Origin: Pithys albifrons albifrons | Lineage: Eukaryota; Chordata; Aves; Passeriformes; Thamnophilidae | Reading direction: 5' to 3' | NCBI RefSeq assembly: GCF_047495875.1 | Contig: NC_092471.1 | Coordinates: 20,923,809-20,987,808, forward strand | Length of the DNA: 64,000 nt | Shown here: positions 1 to 10,825 of the stretch, in pieces | Layout of the letters: every line of letters begins with the position of its first letter | Numbering within the stretch: position 1 is the stretch's first letter | The notes under the pieces: generated by a model | What the model was told of the DNA's origin: nothing | Databases searched by the model: none | What the model saw: the letters and a program-made list of their open reading frames with translations, nothing else | Translations under genes and position numbers: made by a program

Positions 1-1119
1 CAGGTGGGCATCCCATCGGGATGCAGATGGGCCAAGATCTCCATAGCCTGGACACCACTCCATCCATGGGTGAGGAGGTCACCGCTGTGCTTAGAGGCTG
101 GAGCAACCCCAGCACACCGTGGATCAGTCACCCAGGGGCACTGACTGCCTCTTCTTTACTTCATTTTCCTTCCAGGGCCAAACTCCAGCCCAGAAACTCT
201 TCCCCAGACCTGAGCAAGGGGAGTTATTTTTAGGCACCGCGGGGATCAAGGATAGCTCGGACCCGGCTGCAGGAAAACGACGCTTAGGAAGGCAGGAAGG
301 AGCAGGAGGGTGGATCCGAGGAGCCCTCCCTGCCCGCAGCCACCGCGGCTCCTTCCTCTGTCCCACAGCCCCGGCTTCCCAGAAACCCGCCGGGGGGGAA
401 CCCCTCGTTCTCCGGGGCACGGAGGGGCCCCGAGCCGGGAGCAGGAGAGGGCAGAGGTGGCGGTGGGAGGAGAGGAGCTTCCAGAGCATCCCGTGAGAGC
501 CCAGCCTGGGGGGATGCCCCCGGCAGAGGCCACACCAGTCACTGGCTTTTGCCGCCGCCCGCTGCTGGTGGGAGCGGTGGGAGGTCGGGGCTGCGGGGGG
601 TTGGCTTGGCCAGGGGCAGGGAAGACTTGGGAGGGCTGAGGGCTCCACCACAGCTGCTCAGCGGGCAGAATGCCCCTTAGTCTGCCTTAGTAGCAGGCTG
701 GAAAGGGCGTGGAGCCAGAAGATGCTCCCTTCCCCACGACGGAGGGACGCCAGAGGGTCCCATTCTCCCAGAGTGCCCTGAAACTGTTGACCCAAACTCC
801 CAGGTCTTTCCAAGGGCTCACAGGACAGGACTGAGAGCACTGTTCTGCTGCTGCCTGGGTGGAGGCTTCTCCCCTTGGAAAAGACCATAGATGAGGAATA
901 AAAACCAAGAAAAGCTTAATGGGGCATTTCCCAGGCTTTAAGAAAACCTCTGGAATCAAAGAGGTGCCTGATCTCAGCCTCTCATCCACAGGTCCTCCTT
1001 ATGCCAGGGAGGTGTTGTCTCCACTCAGAGAAGCAGCAAGAGGAGATGTGGCAGAGCCTCACCCACCCTTGGTGGCAAAGAGGGACATTTCACAGGAGTG
1101 TGGGATGACAGGACAAGGG
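1..1119. other. Intergenic, with a GC-rich patch at 240-620
   Basis: No exon-like ORF with splice sites or similarity to a known protein is visible. The 240-620 patch is GC-rich with scattered CpG but no convincing promoter elements. Confidence 0.4.
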
Positions 1120-1372
1120 GGAATGGCCCTAAGCTGAAGGAGGGAAGAGTTAAATGGGTTATTGGGAAGGAATCCTTCCCTGGGAGGGTGGGCAGGCCCT
1201 GGCACAGGTGCCCAGAGCAGCTGTGGCTGCCCCAATCCTGGGAGTGTCCAAGGCCAGGTTGGACAGGGCTTGGAGCAACCTGGGCTGGTGGGAGGTGTCC
1301 CTGCCCAGTCCAGGGGGTGGAATGGGATGATCTGACATTTAAGGTGCCTTCCAACCCAGTGAGTCTCTACAC
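1120..1372 (+). mobile_element. CR1 LINE 3' fragment
   Basis: Typical CR1 3'-end text in sense orientation: GGGCAGGCCCTGGCACAGG, CCAAGGCCAGGTTGGACAGG, GCTTGGAGCAACCTGGGC, then a TTAAGGTGCCTTCCAACCC tail. Confidence 0.9.
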
Positions 1373-1587
1373 CCCCAGAGCAGAGAGGACAACAAGGGGC
1401 AAACCTGATGCTGTGTATTTGTGACCCTACCTGCCCAGTGACACATGTGCAATGGGGTTTGTGTGTGCTTGAGGGGGAATTTCTCCTTCCTTGACTCATA
1501 TTTTTGGGAAAGCCTGTTTGTCTCAGTGGTCTGGCTGCCTCCAAAATAATTTGCTGTGTGCCTGACATTTCTGTGACTTTGGAGTAG

Positions 1588-1690
1588 ATTTATAGAATCC
1601 TGGGATCATTTAGGTTGGAAGAGACCTCTGGATCATCGAGTCCAACCATTAATTCAACACTGCTACTCTTTTAGGCAACACCCAGTAGAC
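1588..1690 (-). mobile_element. CR1 LINE 3' fragment
   Basis: Begins TAGAATCCTGGGATCATTTA and GGTTGGAAGAGACCTCTGG, the reverse complement of a CR1 tail, then ATCGAGTCCAACC. A different subfamily from the 1120 copy. Confidence 0.85.
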
Positions 1691-2039
1691 CAATCCTTAC
1701 CTGCAGCTCAGATTTTTCCCTGGAATAGCTTTCCAGCCCCGTGCTTTATCCAATAAAATGGCAAGTCTTGCTGCAAGGAAATTGTTTCCAGGCTTGCACC
1801 AGTGAGTTCCTTAAGTCTGATGGGTCTGGGAAAGTGTGACTTATTTTTGGAGAAGAGGGAGAAGGGAAAAGCAGCAGGGCCAGGAGTTTGCTCCGTATCT
1901 CCCAGCCTGCCAACAGCCTGCAGGTATTCCCACAGTCCCCCCCTCCCCAGCTTTGATGGACAACTTCCTTCAGGCTGAATGACACTTGGGGACCCACCAG
2001 GCTGTGTGAGGGGTTTTGAGGGCGCCTGACCCGGTCTCC

Positions 2040-2310
2040 ACACTCCAACAGCGACAAGAATGAGCCCTTGCCCCCTCCTCAATCCACCCTCGCCCCGTGG
2101 CCGAGAGGAGCCCGTGAACCCTGTCCCCTGCCCTGGGAGACGTGAAGGGGGGCCCGGCAGGACCCGCCGGGGCCGGACAGCTCCGGGCACCCCCCGGGGC
2201 GCGGAGGCACCCCCAGCACTCGCTGCCCCGCACGGAGGGGGCGCCGGGGCGACCCCGTCCCGCTGACCCGCTGAAAGCCGCCTTTGTTGCGGGGCTGTCA
2301 CCCGGGACAG
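2040..2310. other. Small CpG-rich patch, no gene recognised
   Basis: CpG density rises locally (GGACCCGCCGGGGCCGGACA, CCCCGGGGCGCGGAGGC) over about 250 bases. It could be a remote CpG island, an unrecognised exon or a GC-biased patch; the open frames do not resemble a known protein. Confidence 0.35.
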
Positions 2311-2344
2311 AGGCATCCTGGCCTCTGGTTTCCAGGACAACGAG

Positions 2345-2369
2345 AGGAGGAGGAGGAGGAGGAGGAGAG
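2345..2369. repeat. (GGA)n microsatellite
   Basis: A perfect GAG/GGA triplet run of about 25 bases next to a small CpG-rich patch. Confidence 0.85.
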
Positions 2370-2524
2370 TGGGCTGATGGGGAGCAAGGTGAGAGGTGGC
2401 AGCAGGAAGGTCTGGACAGTGAGGGCATAAACGAGTCCCAAAACGCAGCTCTGTGGCTTCCTTAAGGCATCTTCTTGCTGGGAGGGGAGATGATGGAGCT
2501 GAGCCTTGAACTGCAGCCAAGTCC

Positions 2525-2765
2525 CCTCTGGGACAGTTTAAATCAGACATAAAGAAGAAGTTTCTTATGAGCAGTGTGGCAAAACACTGGCACAGGTTGT
2601 CCAGAGAACCTGTGGCTGCCCCATCCCTGTCCCAAGGCCAGTTGGACGAGGCTTGGACCAACCTGGGATAGTGGCAGGTGTTCCTGCCCATGCCAGGGGT
2701 CAAAACTGGAAAACCCTCAAGGTCCCTTCCAACCCAAACCATTCTGATGTTATTTCATTCCATGA
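2525..2765 (+). mobile_element. CR1 LINE 3' fragment
   Basis: AAGAAGTTTCTTATGAGCAG, CACTGGCACAGGTTGTCCAG and GGTCCCTTCCAACCCAAACC mark a sense CR1 3' end. Confidence 0.88.
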
Positions 2766-3454
2766 AATGTATTTTTAGGCCAATATTTGTGGTTTGTCCC
2801 TTTGCAGCTCTCCAATTCCATCAGGTTTCAGGGCAGTTCAAAGGTGTTTTCCTGTCTCCTCCAAGCTCTGGGGTATTTATAGCTGTCAGATGTTGGCAGC
2901 TCAGCCCTCAGAGCCAACCCCACAGTGACGACGTGCACATGGAAATGGCTCATTCCTCATGAGTAACTCCAGGACCAGCCAGGACCCTGAGGAGTGACAG
3001 GGTATTGTACACAAGGGACTCAGAAATGGGCAGTGGTGAAGAGCAAAGAGACTCTCCTTTAGGCTGGAGATGAGAAAAAATAGGAAAATATTAAATTTGC
3101 CAGGGAGATCTCTTACCTTTTGGGATTCTCCTGGGGGGAAATGATGCTAATCCTGCCCTGTGGGCTATTTCAAGAGAGGATGGCCTAGTTGCTGCAGCTG
3201 TTCCTGCTGATTCCTGCTCTGAGGATGCTCTTATCCTTCCTTAGGTGCCCGGGAGAGGACAAGTCTCATAGTGGCACAGCATCAAATGCTGCTATCAAAG
3301 CCCTGTTGGCTCTGTCCCAATGCCACCACAATGTGGGGTGCCATGAGCCCCTCAGGTGCCTCTATCCACCTCCCAGGCTCCAAAAGGGCTTCCTCTGGCT
3401 GGGATCTGGAGAAAAAGTGACCCAAAAGAGCCACTTCTTACATAGTCCCAGCAT

Positions 3455-3622
3455 GAAAGTGGCAACCCGGGGTAGGGGTGGAGTCCCCAACCCTGGAAGG
3501 ATTTAACTGCCATGTGGATGTGGCACTTGGGGACATGGGTCAGTGGTGGCCTTGGCAGTGCTGGGAGAATGGTTGGACTCAATGAACTTGGAGGGATTAT
3601 CCAACATCAGTGATTCCATGTT
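3455..3622 (+). mobile_element. CR1 LINE 3' fragment (TGGATGTGGCACTTGGGGAC subtype)
   Basis: GGATTTAACTGCCATGTGGA, CAGTGGTGGCCTTGGCAGTG and AGTGATTCCATG match another avian CR1 3' subtype, also present at 46225-46508. Confidence 0.85.
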
Positions 3623-4634
3623 TTTGTGGTAAAGAACTTTCTATAGAAATCAGGAATCTGGCTTGTGTTTCAGGTGCTTTGTGTTTCTCTGAAGAAGGTG
3701 ATTGTCAGATCATGGGGGGAGCACAGCAAGGTGAAGCAGGAATTTCAAAGCTTCATGGACCAGAGGTCTCGAATCCCTGTAAATCTCTATGTCTCCAGAG
3801 CTCCAGGAGTGGCCAAGCTCTGGTGATCTCCCGATCTCCACAAGGATGGGCTTTGTGGGGCTGTGCAGCCGGAGGAGCTCCGGCCCATTCCAGGTCCGAC
3901 TGAACCCACTGTAGTTTTCCATTCCTGTTAAAAGCAAACTCCCTGCCCACCACTGTCTTCTGCATCTCTTCAAGTGCTTCCCTGCTCTGAGTGAGGGCAG
4001 GAAGAGGAGAAGAATACCACATCCATCTGCGAGCACACAGGAACTCGGAGAGAGCTGCAAAAGAGCTCCTGGAGCTGGATGAGGTCCAGGGCAGCAGGGA
4101 CACACACCCCCTGCTCAGGAACAGAGCCAGGGAGACTTTCACTGCCACAGCTGCCCCATGTCTCCATTTTCCATCCCACTGGAGCAAACCCACTCCACCT
4201 TCCCGTTTCTTTTCCCTCCCAAACCTCTCCCTGCAGCCTCAGCTGGCGGTTGATGGGGGTGTGGGGGACTATTTAAGGGGAACACCCAATAACAGTACAA
4301 TTACTTACCATAAAAGCCTCGTTGTTTCCAATAATAGCCTAATGCTCCAGGCACCTGTCCAACAAACTCAGAGCTCCCTTACCTGCCCGCTGCAGGGTTT
4401 GTAGCCATCACTCTTCCCAACAGGCCCCTAGATGTGCCACTGCCACCCTGCAAGGCTCTGGAAGCCCTCGAGACAGGTGCCACCTCTGTGTGCAGCAGGG
4501 ACAGGGGCTGGAGGACCTGTCACCCCCACAGGGTCACCTGTTGGGGTCTGCAGAGGGTGTAAACAACAACTGGTGTGCAAGAGGCAACTTCAAACCAACA
4601 ATTCACCTGCAACCAACAGAGGCTGTCTCTGTCA

Positions 4635-4785
4635 TCCCTGTAAGTGTTCAAGGTCAGGTTGGACAGGACTTGGAGCAACCTGGGCTAGAGGAAGATGTCC
4701 CAGCCCATGGCAAGGTGTGGAACTGGACGAGCTTTAAGGTCCCTTCCAATCCAACCCATTCTGGCATTCCATGATCCACCTGACT
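4635..4785 (+). mobile_element. CR1 LINE 3' fragment
   Basis: AGTGTTCAAGGTCAGGTTGG to GGTCCCTTCCAATCCAACCC, ending CATTCTGGCATTCCATGA. Confidence 0.88.
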
Positions 4786-7700
4786 TTGGCTCCTGCTGCA
4801 GATCCAGTGCAGTCCCTGGGTGGCCACAACTCTCCTGCTGAGCCCAGATGCCACTCTCACCTCCTAACACGGTCACCCTGGTGCTGGAATGAGGCGGAAA
4901 TGGACAAATGAGCCCAAAACCAAAAGGGCTCATAACTGTTTTTCTTGGTCAGATCCCATGAGCCCCATCAGCGACATCCGCAATGGCTTTCACAGACCAG
5001 GCTGGGCAGCCAAGACTTTGCTCAAGTGTTCCCAGGGAACACAAAAAAAAAAAAAAGCCTCCTCACAAACATATGTCTTGCTGAAAACAGCCTGTCTGAT
5101 ATGAACCCATGACTGTTCACCAGCAAAGTTACTTGTGGGCTTGGGAAACAGTTTGAGGAGCAGCGGAGATGGTGTAATAGGATGTGGGCATCTCATCTCG
5201 CCGTACCAGGAGACAGTCATAAGCACTGGCACTTACCCAGCAGTCAGCTACAATTTGTTTGCACACAGGCTTTGCTGGAAAATTGCATCCAGCCGTCCAG
5301 TTAATAAAAATCATCCTCACAGAGCTCACCGGCAGCGTTTGCTGAATGAGAGATGGATGTTGAATTATTCACTCTGCGCCATCGGAGCCTCGGGGGTGGG
5401 AGAGGGGAGGAAGATTTCGCTGCTGCGAGTCGTGTTATGCTGTCAATTATGGAGCACTTCATTCTCAGGGCTCTAAGGCTGCCATCTGGTACTAAATTCA
5501 CCACGAAAAATGGAGGGGGGGGGAAGCAGGCAGCATTTTTAAGCATTGACTGCTCATCGTACAGCAGTTCTAGAACACATTTTTGAACATTCATGAGAAG
5601 CTGAAATCCAGGGGGAAGTGCAGAGTGGAAGGGATAATGTGTCATTTAGAGTATTCCACCCACAGAGATGCAGGAGAAACATTAGGGCACAAAATCCCAT
5701 CCTGCCTGTCCTGCCTGGTACATCTGAGGGGTCAGGGGAGAGGGCAGGCACAGCAGCACCTTCCAGATGTGTCACTGGCCTTCACAGCCAGGCATTTGCC
5801 CATTTCTCTGAGCATCCAACTGTTCTCTTTGGCTGCTGAGCTACCTCTCAACCCCCCAGATTTTCTTCAAAAAATCTGGAAAAATATTTGCTTTAACCCT
5901 AACAACCAAGGAAACTAAAATATTTGCAAGGTTCTTAGCAGTGTGGAAGGCTCTGGTTCTCACACAGAAAATTTTTGGAAATTGCTGTTGGAGACAGTGT
6001 GGCTTTGGTGTCCATGGTGGAAGTGCATGGTGGCAGGACTCTGGATGCATGATCTGTGTTTGGAGGCTCCTCCAGCCCCGTGCAGACCACACTGAGCAGT
6101 TTGGTTTAGCAGGAACCAGACAGAGGAGACACGTTAAACAGCAGAGCTGAGCGAGTCCCCTCAGGCAGAGCTGGGGAGGGAGACAGAGCACCTTGGCTGG
6201 ACATGAAAGGCTTGGGGGGAACAAAAGAAGAAAGGAGACAACAAAAATCAGACAGGAAAACAAGTTAACTTATTTGTTCTGAGAGCCACAGACTCAGACT
6301 GAACACCAGAGATTTTGGGGGGGGGGTTCAGTAAAGATGGAGCTGAGGGCACTGTGGGATTCCTTCACCTCTCACATGGCCCAGACAGGAGGGAGGGATG
6401 AAGATGCAGCACATCTGTAGATTCCCACAGAGCATTGCTATGCTGGGGAGAACCCAAACAACCCTGGGATGCCCATTAACTTCTTGTTTTTCATTCCTTT
6501 TCCCTCCAGGCCATGTACCTTTCCCTCCCCCAGTAGGGCTCTGGGGATCACAGAGCCTGGCATGGCATGTGGAAATGATGAGGGAGATTGAAAATCAGGT
6601 TTAAGATCATCAACCTGTGGCTTGGATTTGAAGCATCCACTCATAGTAGGGAAAAAAACCCTGATATATTTTGAATTTCCAGTCCTCTTGGACTCTTCTA
6701 CCTCTCCCATCTCATTCTGCTCTGGAACATGAACTGCTGAAGCTGCTTCCTTCTCATCCAAACCCCTTTTCTGGTGAAGAAGTGATGTCCCTGCCCAGCC
6801 AGAGGTGCTGGATGCTCTGCTCATTTCCTAACTCTCTTTCTCCCTCTCCAAAGTCAGTCATTCTGTCCTTCAGGAGCTGAGGGACATTCAACAGGAAGGT
6901 GAAAACCCACGAAATTCCAGTTGGTAGAGCCCATAGGCAGAGTCTCCAGGCGATGCCCTCCTGCACTCACCCCTGGGTGCAAACAAGGACACTCACCCCC
7001 TTAGTTATTCCCCAGCACATCCAACTCATCCAACCCCCTGAAACATGGTGGGATTTCACCCCCAGCACTGGGAGGGTGTTGATTTTTAATGGTGGGTATT
7101 TATTTTTGGCATTGCCCAGACCATTCCAGCACCCGCTTTATCTGCGGTGCTCTTTGACCCCCACGTGTCAGGAGTTCAATCTGGGACGTTCCACTCTTTG
7201 CCCCCACTCAATTCTTTGTGAGCTGCTCGGCCTTTGAAACCTGGTGCCATATGCCAGTCCCAAAGAGCCCTGATCAATACTGGGGGACCACGTCCCTGTG
7301 ACCTCACAACCTGCCCCGCAGAGGGCAGAGGGCAGAGCGCAGCACTGGCCATGTTTTCATCAGGAGGATTGTTGCAGGGGGAGGGAGAGCCTTTCTTGCT
7401 TGATTTCTTTCTGTCTTTTTTGCTTGCTTTCTTTCTGTCTTTCTTTTCATGGATGTAGCCCATGGAACACCCCAGCTCCTGCCTGTCTGTCTCCTCTGAG
7501 TCATGAGAGGACAGTCAGCACCAGAACCACCAAGAATCAGGATGCAGGATGAGGTGAAATACTAAAACCAGGAGCATATCCTGGTATAAGAAGGGAATTG
7601 CTCATGTCTGTCCCTTTAGATAGCCCAGGTGTTGTGGGGGTGCAAAGAGGGGCCCATCAAAACCACGGGAAGAGCCCTGGCAGCTGCCACCAGAGCACCT

Positions 7701-8574
7701 GGTTTCTCTGCCCCAAAGTTCAGACTCTTGCATGGCCAAGTTCCTGCAGGAGAGGGGTGCCCAGTGAGGTCCCACAGCCCTGACGTGCCCCACACATCAC
7801 AGGCAGTGATGGGGGTGCCTCAGCCCACCCCACAGAAGGGTTGTGTGGGCTGTGACATCTCAGGGCCCCTCGATTTGAAGGCCACCCTTTTTTCAGGCAC
7901 AGACCTTCCTCCTGGCCATTTATTTCCTCCTTTTCTCTGTGCAAAAGGCACAGGCACCTGCTCTCTGACCCACTGCTCATCTTTGGAACAGGGAGAAGAA
8001 CAGATTAAAAGGCTTGTGGTGTCTCCTTGGGGCAGGGCTTCACTGGTTCTGCTTCCAAAGGGAGATTTAATCCAGTTTCACTCCAGTAGGAAGGAAAACC
8101 GGCAGTGAAGTCCAAGCCACACCATTCCCCCAGGAATGGACAGTGACCAGGTGTGCATGGGATCCTCTCCTTTTGCTGCTGTGGGTCCCATTGCCACAGT
8201 CCTGGCAGAGCAATGCCAGGGACCAGGTGGCAGGGCCAGGCAGATGGTGCCATCTCCCTGTCTGCAAGACATCAGGATGCTGTTTCCCTTGGGAAGATGC
8301 CATTTCTCTCAGGCAGAGGCTCTTTCCCTTGGGAAGACACTGCTGCTCTTGGGCAGATGTGCAGCCCAGGGACAATATCCATAGCCAGGGAAAAGCTACT
8401 CCCCAACACAAGTCCCAGCTCTCCAAGGGGTGCAGGACAGGGTGTGGCTGTGCCATGTCCCCTCCTGTGCAAGCCATGTCTTGCCTGGGTCCCTTGGCTC
8501 TGATCTTGGCAGCCAAATCCCATTCAACCTCCCAACTCCCCAAGGTGCTGAGTGCCAGCAGAGGGGAGTGTCCT
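4786..8574. other. Intergenic, no gene recognised
   Basis: Unique sequence with a possible conserved element at 5225-5605 and a CTTT-rich run near 7400. No splice-flanked ORF resembles a protein family. Confidence 0.4.
7390..7450. repeat. CTTT-rich microsatellite with duplicated TTGCTT/TTTCTTTCTGTCTTT
   Basis: The segment TTTCTTTCTGTCTTT occurs twice within 45 bases, in a pyrimidine-rich stretch. Confidence 0.7.
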
Positions 8575-8665
8575 GTGAAGGACCAGGAGTTGGACTCAGT
8601 GGTCCTCATGGGTCTCTTCCAGCTCAGGATATCCTCTGATTTCATGATTCTGTGCTCTATCATTG
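8575..8665 (+). mobile_element. CR1 LINE 3' tail
   Basis: GGAGTTGGACTCAGTGGTCC, GGGTCTCTTCCAGCTCAGGA, then ATTTCATGATTCTGTG, the terminal ATTCTRTG-type repeat of CR1. Confidence 0.85.
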
Positions 8666-9905
8666 GCCAAACATCTGCAGAGGTAGGTGTGGCCCTTGCT
8701 AAGCCATGAATGGGCCAGTGGGTGATTTGGTCTCTGTGGGTTTGGCTGCTGGTTGATGAGTTTGATCCCCAGTGCTCTGTCAGCAGGACTGCCCAGACCA
8801 GCTCACCCATGTTTCCTTTCTCCTCACCTTTGCTTCCACTCCTCCACAGGCACAACCCTGCAAGACCTTGGTCCCACCAGGAATGAAAGTGTTTTTGAAC
8901 CACCCTTTCAGACCACCAGTTTGGGGTCAGTGGCTTCAGTGGGACCCTCTTAGAGGATTTTTGGGGACATTTTTGAACATGGATGAGTTGATATTTCCCC
9001 CCCTAACCCTGAATGACCCAAAGCCTGTAGGGTGAGAGCAGCATATCCTGGTTTTCCCTGAGGTGTCTGGGGCTGGAGAGGCAGGACAAGCCCCTCTTGC
9101 AGTAGTCTGTGACCCAAGTGTTGCCCAAGGACAAGTATGATGGTGCACCATCATCGTACCCGACAGTGCCAAGGGCAGGCCATACCCAAAACGGAGGGCC
9201 CTGCCATGCACCACCTAATTAACCCTTCTGGCAGCTTCTATTAAAAATAAAGGGGCCTTCAGGTCCCTGCTGGAGTGGCCTATTTTACGTGAGCACCTCC
9301 TTGGTTTTGCCTCAGCGTGTGATGTTGGAGGCTGTTATTTCAGGCAAGGGACGCTATAGATAACTGATCTGCCAGCCAGGTGTCATGTTCCTTCATTTAT
9401 TTTCAATTACTTTGTCTCTTTAGCTCCGGTGAGAATCGCCTGGTGTCAATTCATTTGGTCACCTCTGTGCCTGCCGCGCCTCTCCGGGGGCGTTCTCTGC
9501 TCTGGTGTGTTCTCTCCCCAGGGACAGGCTGTTACAAAACAGCTCTGCTTCTCTTTCAGCTTCATCTGGTTCTCATCCTCTGGGCCAGCCCCGGCTCTGT
9601 GCCCCTTGTCAGGGTCACACGGGGTTTCTGGTAGCAGCACGGGTGTGAGGAGGCAGAGGAGACAAGGTGAGAAACTCAGGTTTTGGGGTGGGAGGTTCCC
9701 TCTGCTCCTCAGGACACCCATGATGGAGATAAGCACAGGTAGTGGCCAGGACCTCGGCTGCAGAGGTTTCCTGCAAACCCCCTTTCCAAGAGCATCTGGC
9801 TGTTATTGTGTACAGGGGGCAAGTGCAGGGCACCTGAACCTCCTCTGTCCCTTGACTCGTTGCTCTGAAGCTCATTTGCCCCTCAGCTGCCAAGTGTTTG
9901 GGCAG

Positions 9906-10078
9906 TTCAGAGAATCAGAGAATCCCAGAGTGGTTTGGGTTGGAAGGGAGCTTGAAGATCATCTTGTTCCACCCCCTGCCATGGGCAGGGACACCTCCCA
10001 CCAGCCCAGGTTGCTCCAAGCCCTGTCCAACCTGGCCTGGGACAGTTCCAAGGATGGGGCAACCACAGCTTCTCTGGT
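9906..10078 (-). mobile_element. CR1 LINE 3' fragment
   Basis: CAGAGAATCCCAGAGTGGTT, GGGTTGGAAGGGAGCTTGAA and CCATGGGCAGGGACACCTCC: the CR1 tail on the reverse strand. Confidence 0.9.
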
Positions 10079-10307
10079 TGATTTGTTGGGGTGTCCACAC
10101 ATGCACACAGTGAGCTGGACCAGGGACTGGTCTGGCTGTGGCAGTTTCTGTCTCTCTTCCTGTGGGAAATTCTCTCAAGCAGCACCGTCAGGATGAGGGT
10201 GGGAATCCAGGACCTCCTGGTCCATCCCTTCTTGTCCATCCCAACTCCATGTCCCTGTAACAGAGTGAGGGCAACTGCTGAGACAGACAACATTCTGTAC
10301 CAAGAAA

Positions 10308-10384
10308 TGGGAACAATCCTGACAGGAGGATCCACCAATGTCACCAGGAACATTCCTGACAGGAGGATCCACCAGTGTCACCAG
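10308..10384. repeat. 38-bp direct duplication
   Basis: CCTGACAGGAGGATCCACCA followed by (A/G)TGTCACCAG occurs twice back to back, with one mismatch. Confidence 0.85.
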
Positions 10385-10552
10385 ATGTGTCTGTGAGAAA
10401 CAATCCAGCCCTGCTGACTCTTGCCAGAGGATCCCACACACCAGGTTTTGGGATTAAGGATGGGCTGAGCCTTTCAAATCTGAACTCGATGCCTCTGAGA
10501 AGCCCAGACCTGTGGTTTAAGTCCAGGCTCGTGCCCAGCTGAGCCCTCTCTC

Positions 10553-10825
10553 ACAGTCACAGAATCCCAGAAGGGCTTGGGTTGGAAGGGATCTTAAAGC
10601 CCACCCAGTGCCACCCCTGCCATGGGCAGGTACACCTCCCACCAGCCCAGGGTGCTCCAAGCCCCATCCAGCCTGGCCTTGGACACTCCCAGGGATGGGG
10701 CAGCCACAGCTTCTCTGGGCACCCCCTCCCCATATCCCACCTAACCATGCCCTCCTTCAGCTTAAAGCCATTCTCTCTCTTGTCCTGTCACATGTCCTTG
10801 TAAAGAGTCCCTCCCTCACCTCATG
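10553..10825 (-). mobile_element. CR1 LINE 3' fragment
   Basis: CACAGAATCCCAGAAGGGCT through CATGGGCAGGTACACCTCCC to CATTCTCTCTCTTGTCCTGT and AAAGAGTCCCTCCC. Longer than most copies and in the same orientation as the copy at 9906. Confidence 0.9.

Noticed and set aside
1708..2742. 344-residue minus-strand ORF at the left end
   Set aside because: It runs through two CR1 fragments and a GGA microsatellite; composition is non-protein-like and no family is recognisable.
8067..8903. 278-residue minus-strand ORF
   Set aside because: Covers a CR1 tail and anonymous sequence; Trp/Ser/Gly-rich chance frame in GC-rich DNA.
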